5,263 nt of DNA, taken from the NCBI GenBank assembly GCA_025455945.1, contig JALOLN010000164.1, positions 1 through 5,263 of the forward strand. Direction: 5' to 3'. The position numbers and the translations under genes were made by a program. This DNA is from Actinomycetes bacterium (GTDB taxonomy: Bacteria; Actinomycetota; Actinomycetes; Prado026). Shown piece by piece: positions 1 to 5,263 of the stretch (its first letter is position 1; each line of letters opens with the position of its first letter). The notes beneath the pieces were generated by a model that did not search any database, was not told the DNA's origin, and saw nothing but the letters and a program-made list of their open reading frames with translations.

Positions 1-1236
1 GTCTCCGGGGAGTTCGCGCCCGCCTCGACGTTCAAGGTGGTCTCCACCAGCGCTGCGGTCCAGGCCGGGTACTCCACCTCGAGCAGCTACCCGTGCACCT
101 CCACCTTCTCGTTCGGCAACACCAGCAAGCGCAACTACGAGTCGCGGCCCTACGGGAACATCTCGCTCGCCAGGGCGCTGGAGGTGTCCTGCAACACCGT
201 CTTCTACAAGCTCGGCTACGACACCTGGCTGCGCGAGGGCGGGCTCAAGGCGAAGCCCGGCGGCCGCGAGGTGTTCGTCTCCACCGCTCGCGGCTTCGGC
301 TACGGCGCCAAGACCGGCGTGGACCTGCCCGCCGAGCGCCCCGGCCGGATCGTCTCGCGCGCCGACCGGCTGGCGACCTGGCAGGAGATGAAGGACATCT
401 GGTGCTCCCGGGCGAAGACCGGGTACCCGGAGGAGCCGAACCGGGCCAAGGCCGCCTACCTCACCGCGATCGCCAAGGAGAACTGCGCCGACGGGTGGCA
501 GTACCGCGGTGGTGACGCCGTGAACTTCGTGATCGGCCAGGGCGACACGCTGGTCACGCCGCTGCAGGTCGCCCGGACCTACGCGGCCATCGCGAACGGC
601 GGCACCCTGTGGACCCCCCAGGTGGCCAAGGCCGTCGTGCGGCCGGACGGCACCGTCGTTGAGGAGTTCACGCCCCGGGCCGCGGGCCGGCTGACCGCCA
701 GTGCCGCCACCATCCGCTACCTGCAGCAGGCGCTGAGGGGTGTGGCCACCGACGGCACGGCCCGTGGGGTCTTCGCCGACTTCCCCGTCGCGGTCTCGGC
801 CAAGACCGGGTCGGGCCAGGTGACCGGCAAGCAGGACACGTCGTGGTTCGCCTCCTACGCCCCCAGCAACAACCCGCAGTACGCCGTGGTCATGATGATC
901 AGCCAGGGCGGCACCGGGTCCGGCACCAGCGCCCCCGGTGTGCGCGCGATCTACGAGGCGCTGTTCGGCGTCAAGGGCTCGACGGTGGACCCGAAGGCGT
1001 CGGTCCTGCCGGGCGGACGGCTGCCCACCGTGCTGCCGACCATCACCGAGGACGGCCGCGTGCTGCAGCCCGGGGCGACGGCACCCCCCAGGGCCTCCGC
1101 AGCGCCGTCCGCGACCGCGTCCCCGACGCCGACCGGCACCCCGGCCGCCCCCGCCTCCGCCGCGGGGCCACCGCTGGCCCTCCTCCCCGCCGAGCGCCGC
1201 GGTGCGGGCCGTGGGATCGCGGGGGTGGGCACGTGA
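1..1236 (+). CDS. mrdA: Penicillin-binding protein 2 (peptidoglycan D,D-transpeptidase), 3' part, 5' end outside window
   Basis: This is the C-terminal 411 residues of a class B penicillin-binding protein that cross-links peptidoglycan outside the membrane, normally with RodA. The frame is open from base 1, so the start, the membrane anchor and the N-terminal dimerisation domain lie upstream. The three transpeptidase motifs are present: STFK (nucleophile Ser codon 25-27, Lys 34-36), SCN (187-195) and KTG (802-810, in AKTGSGQ). Also visible are the PBP2-typical KTGVDLP element (310-330) and FVIGQGDTLVTPLQ (526-567). The catalytic domain ends near base 975. An 86-residue tail follows that becomes rich in Pro, Ala, Thr and Ser (about 1069-1176). 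Two cysteines at 403-405 and 484-486 sit in a segment between the SCN and KTG motifs. The stop overlaps the rodA start by 4 bp. The paired rodA favours the elongation PBP2 over FtsI. The call is secure apart from the missing 5' end. Confidence 0.96.
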   Translation, partial: VSGEFAPASTFKVVSTSAAVQAGYSTSSSYPCTSTFSFGNTSKRNYESRPYGNISLARALEVSCNTVFYKLGYDTWLREGGLKAKPGGREVFVSTARGFGYGAKTGVDLPAERPGRIVSRADRLATWQEMKDIWCSRAKTGYPEEPNRAKAAYLTAIAKENCADGWQYRGGDAVNFVIGQGDTLVTPLQVARTYAAIANGGTLWTPQVAKAVVRPDGTVVEEFTPRAAGRLTASAATIRYLQQALRGVATDGTARGVFADFPVAVSAKTGSGQVTGKQDTSWFASYAPSNNPQYAVVMMISQGGTGSGTSAPGVRAIYEALFGVKGSTVDPKASVLPGGRLPTVLPTITEDGRVLQPGATAPPRASAAPSATASPTPTGTPAAPASAAGPPLALLPAERRGAGRGIAGVGT

Positions 1237-2417
1237 CGCTGGGCTACCCGGCCTCCCCGTACACCACGCGACGGCGGAGCCTGGTGGCCCGCGTGGCGGA
1301 CCGGGAGTCGGTGCTGCGTCGGCTGGACTGGGTGCTGCTCGCCGCCGTCATCGGCCTGGTCGCCATCGGCTCGCTGCTCGTCTGGTCGGCGACCCGGCAG
1401 CGGATGATCGACGCGGACCTGGACCCGCAGACCTTCCTCCAGCGCAACCTGCTCAACATCGGCATCGGGCTGGCGCTCGGGCTGGCCACCGCGCTGTTCG
1501 ACTACCGGATGCTGCGGGCCTACGCGCCGTTCGTGTACGGGGCGTCGGTGCTCGGGCTGCTGGCCGTCCTCTCGCCGCTCGGCTCCACGATCAACGGCTC
1601 GCACTCGTGGATCGTCCTGCCGGCCGGCTTCTCGGTGCAGCCCTCCGAGTTCGCCAAGGTGGCGCTGTGCGTGGCGCTGCCGATGATCCTGGCCGAGCGG
1701 CGCGACGGCGAGGCCGAGCCGAGCCTCACCGACGTGCTGCTCGCGCTGGGCGTTGCCGCCGTCCCGGCCGTGCTCATCATGCTGCAGCCGGACCTCGGCA
1801 CGACGATCGTCATCGGCGCGATCGTGGTGGGGGTCCTGGCGGTCGCCGGGACACCGACCCGCTGGATCCTGGGGCTGCTGGCGGCCGGCGCGCTCGCCGC
1901 CGTCGTGGCGATCCAGGTCGGCGTGCTCGAGCAGTACCAGCTGGACCGCTTCGCGGCCTTCGCCGACCCGAGCAAGGACCCCCGCGGGGTCGGCTACAAC
2001 ACCAACCAGGCGAGGATCGCCATCGGCTCCGGGGGGCTCACCGGCAAGGGGCTGTTCGAGGGCTCGCAGACCAGCGGCAAGTTCGTGCCCGAGCAGCAGA
2101 CCGACTTCGTCTTCACCGTGGCGGGGGAGGAGCTCGGCTTCGTCGGCGGTGCCGCGATCATCGTCCTCCTCGGCATCCTGCTGTGGCGGGCGCTGCGCAT
2201 CGCGCTGCGTGCGGAGGACCTCTTCGGGACGCTGATGGCGACGGGGATCGCCTGCTGGTTCACCTTCCAGGCCTTCGAGAACATCGGCATGACCCTGGGG
2301 ATCATGCCGGTCACCGGAGTTCCGTTGCCGTTCGTCTCCTACGGCGGGTCCTCCATGTTCGCGAACATGATGGCGGTCGGGCTGCTGCAGAACGTGCACA
2401 TGCGCCGCTACGCGTGA
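1233..2417 (+). CDS. rodA: RodA, SEDS-family peptidoglycan glycosyltransferase
   Basis: A 394-residue polytopic membrane protein that polymerises lipid II into glycan strands as the partner of PBP2. Motifs typical of the SEDS family (RodA/FtsW/SpoVE) appear in order: INGSHSW (residues 120-126), QPSEFAK (136-142), QPDLGT (185-190), TDFVF with Asp291, then GEELG (298-302) and PFVSYGGSS (366-374). Asp291 matches by motif the essential aspartate of characterised RodA proteins. Hydrophobic segments include about 33-52 and 73-92 and continue to the C-terminus, consistent with the family's ten helices. Length is normal. The start chosen is GTG 1233, which overlaps the mrdA stop as GTGA. A GGGGG stretch (1221-1225) seven bases upstream could be a weak ribosome site. 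GTG 1284 or 1293 would also keep all membrane segments. The position after mrdA argues for RodA rather than FtsW. Confidence 0.96.
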   Translation: MTLGYPASPYTTRRRSLVARVADRESVLRRLDWVLLAAVIGLVAIGSLLVWSATRQRMIDADLDPQTFLQRNLLNIGIGLALGLATALFDYRMLRAYAPFVYGASVLGLLAVLSPLGSTINGSHSWIVLPAGFSVQPSEFAKVALCVALPMILAERRDGEAEPSLTDVLLALGVAAVPAVLIMLQPDLGTTIVIGAIVVGVLAVAGTPTRWILGLLAAGALAAVVAIQVGVLEQYQLDRFAAFADPSKDPRGVGYNTNQARIAIGSGGLTGKGLFEGSQTSGKFVPEQQTDFVFTVAGEELGFVGGAAIIVLLGILLWRALRIALRAEDLFGTLMATGIACWFTFQAFENIGMTLGIMPVTGVPLPFVSYGGSSMFANMMAVGLLQNVHMRRYA

Positions 2418-2443
2418 GCGCGGGGCCGGTCGTGGGGCGCCGT

Positions 2444-2455
2444 TACCCTGGGCCG
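2444..2455 (+). promoter_or_regulatory. Putative -10 box of an internal, leaderless promoter
   Basis: TACCCT (2444-2449) fits the actinobacterial TANNNT -10 consensus. It is followed by exactly six bases (GGGCCG) and then GTG at 2456, the start that best fits the radical SAM protein. In actinobacteria, a TANNNT box 6-7 bases before an RTG start is the usual signature of transcription beginning at the start codon. No convincing -35 box and no Shine-Dalgarno sequence are visible. The box lies in the 38-base gap after rodA, so it would allow the two downstream genes to be expressed apart from the cell-wall genes. This is inferred from the motif and spacing only. Confidence 0.55.
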
Positions 2456-4387
2456 GTGCCCGTCGCCTCGGTCTTCCCCCGGCTGGAGCCCCTGCTGCCG
2501 CTGGTGCACAAGCCGATCCAGTACGTCGGCGGCGAGCTGAACGCGCGGACGGCGGACTGGGACTCCTGCGACGTCCGCTGGTGCCTGATGTACCCGGACG
2601 CCTACGAGGTCGGGCTGCCCAACCAGGGCCTGCAGATCCTGTACGAGCTGCTCAACGAGGAGCCGGGCGTGCTGGCGGAACGGTCCTACGCCGTCTGGCC
2701 CGACCTCGAGCGGCTGATGCGGGCGCACGGCGTCCCGCAGTTCACCGTCGACAGCCACCGCCCGGTCGCGGCCTTCGACCTGCTCGGGGTCAGCTTCCCG
2801 ACCGAGCTCGGGTACACGAACTTCCTCACCGCGCTGGACCTCGCCGGCATCCCGCTCGCGGCCGCCGAGCGCGGGCCCGACCACCCCGTCGTGCTGGCCG
2901 GCGGGCACGCCGCGTTCAACCCCGAGCCGATCGCGGACTTCGTCGACGGCGTCGTCGTCGGCGACGGGGAGCAGGCGGTGCTCGCGGTCACCGGGCTGGT
3001 CCGGGACTGGAAGGCCGCCGGGCGCCCCGGTGGCCGCGAGGGCCTGCTGCTGCGGCTCGCGGCGTCCGGCGGGGTGTACGTGCCGGCGTGCTACGACGTG
3101 GAGTACCACGCCGACGGCCGGATCCGGCGGGTGGCGCGGAACCGCCCCGGGGTGCCCTGGCGGGTGAGCAAGCACACCGTCTCGGACCTCGACGACTGGC
3201 CCTACCCGCGCGCCCCGCTGGTGCCCCTGGCCGAGACCGTGCACGAACGCATGAGCGTCGAGATCTTCCGTGGGTGCACCCGAGGCTGCCGGTTCTGCCA
3301 GGCCGGCATGGTCACCCGGCCGGTGCGGGAGCGGAGCATCACGGCGATCGGGGCGATGGTCGACGCGGGGCTCCAGGCGACCGGCTTCCAGGAGGTGGGG
3401 CTGCTCTCGCTGTCGAGCGCCGACCACTCCGAGATCGCCCAGGTCGCCAAGGGCCTCGCCGACCGCTACGAGGGCACGCACACCGGCCTGTCCCTGCCGT
3501 CGACACGGGTGGACGCGTTCAACGTCGACCTCGCCGACGAGCTCAGCCGGGGCGGGCGGCGGTCCGGGCTCACCTTCGCCCCGGAGGGGGGCAGCGAGCG
3601 GATCCGGCGGGTGATCAACAAGATGGTCACCGAGGACGACCTGATCCGGACCGTCACGACCGCGTACACCGGTGGCTGGCGCCAGGTGAAGCTGTACTTC
3701 ATGTGCGGGCTGCCGACCGAGACCGACGACGACGTCGTGCGGATCGCCGACCTCGCCCGCCGCGTGATCGAGGCCGGCCGGGCGGCCACCGGGCGGCGCG
3801 ACATCCGCTGCACGGTCTCGATCGGCGGTTTCGTGCCCAAGCCGCACACCCCGTTCCAGTGGGCCGCCCAGCTGGACCACGAGACGACCGACGCGCGGCT
3901 CGCGCTGCTCCGTGCGGCGATCCAGCAGGACCGGCGGTACTCCCGGGCGATCGGCCTGCGCTACCACGACGGGCGCCCGGGCATCGTCGAGGGGCTGCTG
4001 TCGCGGGGCGACCGTCGGGTCGGCGCGGTGATCCGCCAGGCCTGGGCCGACGGTGCCCGGTTCGACGGGTGGAGCGAGCACTTCTCCTTCGACCGATGGA
4101 TGGCGGCGGCGCGCACAGCGCTGGCCGGCCAGGGCGTGGATGTCGACTGGTACACCACCCGCGAGCGGACGCTCGCCGAGGTGCTGCCGTGGGACCACAT
4201 CGACAGCGGCCTGGACAAGGAGTGGCTCTGGACGGACTGGCAGGACGCCCTCGCCGGCGGCGAGGTGGAGGACTGCCGATGGTCGCCGTGCTACGACTGC
4301 GGGGTGTGCCCGCAGCTGGGCACGCACACCCAGGTCGGACCGACGGGGGCGACCCTGCTGCCGCTGACCGTGGCCGACCGCGGATGA
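2456..4387 (+). CDS. Uncharacterised radical SAM protein with N-terminal B12-binding-like domain (TIGR03960-type)
   Basis: A 643-residue cytosolic protein whose substrate I do not know. The N-terminal half (about residues 35-180) looks like a cobalamin-binding-type Rossmann domain: YPDAYEVGLPNQG at 46-58, LLGVSFPTELG near 108-118, VVLAGGH ending at 151, then VVVGDGEQ. The usual cobalamin DxHxxG motif reads DxYxxG here (Asp48, Tyr50, Gly53). The radical SAM core follows, with FRGCTRGCRFC giving Cys274, Cys278 and Cys281 (CxxxCxxC) as ligands of the 4Fe-4S/SAM cluster. APEGGSERIRR is near 375-385 and IGGFVPKPHTPFQ at 456-468. Near the C-terminus Cys607, Cys612, Cys615 and Cys618 form CX4CX2CX2C, a possible second metal site. 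Start GTG 2456 gives an N-terminus running directly into SVFPRLE, which fits the family, and has the TACCCT box before it. GTG 2414, overlapping the rodA stop, would add 14 residues. The gene overlaps the next by ATGA. Family assignment is firm; function is unknown. Confidence 0.92.
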   Translation: MPVASVFPRLEPLLPLVHKPIQYVGGELNARTADWDSCDVRWCLMYPDAYEVGLPNQGLQILYELLNEEPGVLAERSYAVWPDLERLMRAHGVPQFTVDSHRPVAAFDLLGVSFPTELGYTNFLTALDLAGIPLAAAERGPDHPVVLAGGHAAFNPEPIADFVDGVVVGDGEQAVLAVTGLVRDWKAAGRPGGREGLLLRLAASGGVYVPACYDVEYHADGRIRRVARNRPGVPWRVSKHTVSDLDDWPYPRAPLVPLAETVHERMSVEIFRGCTRGCRFCQAGMVTRPVRERSITAIGAMVDAGLQATGFQEVGLLSLSSADHSEIAQVAKGLADRYEGTHTGLSLPSTRVDAFNVDLADELSRGGRRSGLTFAPEGGSERIRRVINKMVTEDDLIRTVTTAYTGGWRQVKLYFMCGLPTETDDDVVRIADLARRVIEAGRAATGRRDIRCTVSIGGFVPKPHTPFQWAAQLDHETTDARLALLRAAIQQDRRYSRAIGLRYHDGRPGIVEGLLSRGDRRVGAVIRQAWADGARFDGWSEHFSFDRWMAAARTALAGQGVDVDWYTTRERTLAEVLPWDHIDSGLDKEWLWTDWQDALAGGEVEDCRWSPCYDCGVCPQLGTHTQVGPTGATLLPLTVADRG

Positions 4388-5151
4388 CCCGGGGCCCCGA
4401 CGGACCGCCGGCTGCCCCCGTCGTCCAGCGCCTGCGGCTGCGCTACGCCAAACGGGGCCGGCTGCGCTTCTGCTCCCACCGGGACATCCAGCGCGCCCTC
4501 GAGCGGGCGCTGCGGCGGGCCGAGATCCCGATGGCGTACAGCGCCGGGTTCACCCCGCACCCCAGGGTCTCCTACGCCGGGGCGGCGGCCACGGGGGTGG
4601 CCAGCGAGGCGGAGTACCTGGAGCTCGCTCTGGCCGCCCGGCGCGAGCCGGCGCAGGTGTGCGCGGACCTCGACGCGGCGCTGCCCCCGGGACTCGACGT
4701 CGTCGACGTGGTCGAGGCCGGCCCCGGCACCCTCGCCGACCGGCTGGAGGCCTCGGAGTACCTCATCCGGCTCGACGGGGTCACCCCGGACGAGGCGGGG
4801 CGGGCGGCGGCGGCGCTGCTCGCGGAGCAGGTGGTCGAGGTGGAGCGGCTCACCAAGGCCGGCAGGCGCCGGTTCGACGTCCGCGCCGCGCTGGTGCTCC
4901 TGCAGCCGGCGGATGACACGCACCCGCCGACCAGAACCGGCGATCATGAAGACGGGGTGGGGTGTGCGATACTCCGACTGGTCGTGCGGCACAGCACCCC
5001 CGCCGTCCGACCCGACGACGTCCTCGCGGCGCTGCGTCACGTGGCAGACCTCGTGCCGCCGGTCCCACCCCTGGTGACCCGGCTGGCGCAGGGGCCGCTC
5101 GACCAGGCTGCGGCGATCGTCGGCGACCCGCTCGCGGCCGACCGGCCCTGA
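4384..5151 (+). CDS. DUF2344 / radical SAM-linked protein (TIGR03936-type)
   Basis: A 255-residue protein of the family named for its linkage, or fusion, to the preceding type of radical SAM enzyme; its biochemical role is unknown. Recognisable parts are LRYAKRGRLRFCSHRD (residues 19-34), the ERALRRAEIP helix that follows, SAGFTPHPRVSY (53-64), and EAEYLEL near 78-84. The second half carries CAILRLVVRH, TPAVRPDDVLAALR and PPLVTRLAQGPL, then a short DPLAADRP end. The ATG at 4384 overlaps the upstream stop (ATGA). There is no clear Shine-Dalgarno sequence, so translational coupling to the radical SAM gene is likely. In some bacteria the two are one polypeptide; here they are separate. Residues about 176-198 form a linker with unusual codons (AGA, ATA, TGT, CGA, GAA) unlike the rest of the gene. 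Family call is firm, function unknown. Confidence 0.9.
   Translation: MTRGPDGPPAAPVVQRLRLRYAKRGRLRFCSHRDIQRALERALRRAEIPMAYSAGFTPHPRVSYAGAAATGVASEAEYLELALAARREPAQVCADLDAALPPGLDVVDVVEAGPGTLADRLEASEYLIRLDGVTPDEAGRAAAALLAEQVVEVERLTKAGRRRFDVRAALVLLQPADDTHPPTRTGDHEDGVGCAILRLVVRHSTPAVRPDDVLAALRHVADLVPPVPPLVTRLAQGPLDQAAAIVGDPLAADRP
4909..4977 (+). other. Lower-GC, rare-codon stretch inside the DUF2344 gene (possible in-frame insertion or repeat)
   Basis: In frame, this stretch uses GAT, AGA, GAT, CAT, GAA, TGT, ATA and CGA within 23 codons, whereas neighbouring codons nearly all end in G or C. Bases 4935-4950 are only about half G+C in a region near three quarters. It encodes the polar linker between the two conserved halves (starting PADDTHPP) plus the first residues of the second half. 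Imperfectly complementary C-rich (about 4917-4928) and G-rich (about 4954-4968) ends flank a centre containing GATCATGAAG, so a short REP- or MITE-like element is possible. A naturally variable linker is the alternative. Confidence 0.4.
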
Positions 5152-5161
5152 CGCCGGCCGG
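5142..5161 (+). other. Hairpin across the DUF2344 stop codon
   Basis: CCGGCC (5142-5147) and GGCCGG (5156-5161) are perfect complements around an eight-base loop that contains the TGA stop. No T-run follows, so it is not a standard intrinsic terminator. In DNA this GC-rich, such a six-base stem may be chance. Confidence 0.25.
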
Positions 5162-5187
5162 ACGTCGCGGACCCACAGGCTTCGGCC

Positions 5188-5201
5188 CGCCCCTCGGGGC
5201 G
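5188..5201 (+). other. Short GC hairpin in the 3' non-coding region
   Basis: CGCCCCTCGGGGCG can fold as a five-base-pair stem (CGCCC with GGGCG) with a CTCG loop. It lies 37 bases after the stop. There is no following T-tract, so termination is at most weak; it could equally be a leader structure of the next gene. Confidence 0.25.
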
Positions 5202-5226
5202 CGCCGCTCGAGACGGGTCCTCGTGC

Positions 5227-5244
5227 GGTGCCGTGACAGGCACC
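5227..5244 (+). promoter_or_regulatory. Perfect inverted repeat in the probable leader of the next gene
   Basis: GGTGCC (5227-5232) and GGCACC (5239-5244) are exact complements with a six-base loop, GTGACA. The hairpin ends 12 bases before an AGGA at the window edge. It may be an RNA structure in the 5' leader of the following gene, or a protein-binding dyad. The whole non-coding stretch 5152-5263 contains no TA dinucleotide, so no TANNNT promoter box occurs in it on either strand; I see no other feature there. Confidence 0.3.
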
Positions 5245-5256
5245 CGGGGACCGGAC

Positions 5257-5260
5257 AGGA
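5257..5260 (+). promoter_or_regulatory. Shine-Dalgarno-like AGGA at the window edge
   Basis: AGGA followed by CGA ends the window. The purine-rich GGACAGGACGA context suggests a ribosome binding site for a gene starting a few bases beyond the edge. From gene order in related actinobacteria this would probably be rne/rng (ribonuclease E/G), but none of its coding sequence is visible here. Confidence 0.4.
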
Positions 5261-5263
5261 CGA

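Noticed and set aside
310..423. Two further AKTG tetrapeptides in PBP2 (KTG at 310-318 and 415-423)
   Set aside because: The first is the conserved KTGVDLP structural element and the second lies in the following loop. The catalytic KTG is at 802-810, at the expected place near the domain's end.
938..2455. Reading frame open on the + strand through rodA and continuous with the radical SAM gene
   Set aside because: The translation over rodA is low-complexity Arg/Ala/Gly/Pro with no family features, while the rodA frame there has all SEDS motifs. Open alternative frames are expected at this GC content.
2408..4327. Long minus-strand open frame opposite the radical SAM gene
   Set aside because: Antisense to a well-supported gene, with composition typical of a GC-driven shadow and no recognisable domain. 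The same holds for the minus-strand frames at 951-2399 and 4291-5040.
2581..4383. Open frame upstream of and in phase with the DUF2344 gene
   Set aside because: It is a shadow of the radical SAM gene with Arg/Pro/Gly-rich nonsense; recognisable DUF2344 sequence begins only after ATG 4384.
4691..4716. Repeated GTCGACGT-like words
   Set aside because: They encode LDVVDVVEAG in the DUF2344 protein and are explained by repeated Val and Asp codons.
5142..5201. Intrinsic transcription terminator after the DUF2344 gene
   Set aside because: Hairpins exist, but no T-tract follows either one, so only weak hairpin features are reported.

Overview
The window is very GC-rich DNA with strongly G/C-biased third codon positions, GTG starts and short 4-bp gene overlaps, all on the + strand. 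Protein features (PBP2 and RodA of actinobacterial type, a TIGR03960-type radical SAM protein beside a separate DUF2344 protein) point to an actinobacterium. The style resembles Geodermatophilaceae/Frankiales relatives, but I cannot fix a genus from sequence alone.

Layout: (1) 1-1236 is the 3' part of mrdA (PBP2), cut by the left edge just upstream of the catalytic serine. (2) 1233-2417 is rodA, overlapping mrdA by 4 bp (GTGA). (3) 2456-4387 is a 643-residue radical SAM protein of uncharacterised family, with an N-terminal B12-binding-like domain and a C-terminal cysteine cluster. A TACCCT box lies six bases before its GTG, which suggests a leaderless transcript. (4) 4384-5151 is a DUF2344 (radical SAM-linked) protein, overlapping by ATGA. 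(5) 5152-5263 is a gene-free end with hairpins and a Shine-Dalgarno-like AGGA at the very edge, probably the leader of the next gene. In related genomes that gene is often rne/rng, but it is not visible here.

How the genes work together: PBP2 (transpeptidase) and RodA (SEDS glycosyltransferase) form the peptidoglycan synthase of the elongation machinery; mreB/mreC/mreD usually lie upstream. The next two genes form a second module, an uncharacterised radical SAM enzyme and its partner, which often sits between the cell-shape genes and the rne-rplU-rpmA-obg region in actinobacteria. The main points for a second look are this uncharacterised enzyme pair, the probable internal leaderless promoter, and a lower-GC stretch with clustered rare codons inside the DUF2344 gene that looks like an in-frame insertion or repeat. 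I see no tRNA, rRNA, CRISPR array, transposase or phage gene.
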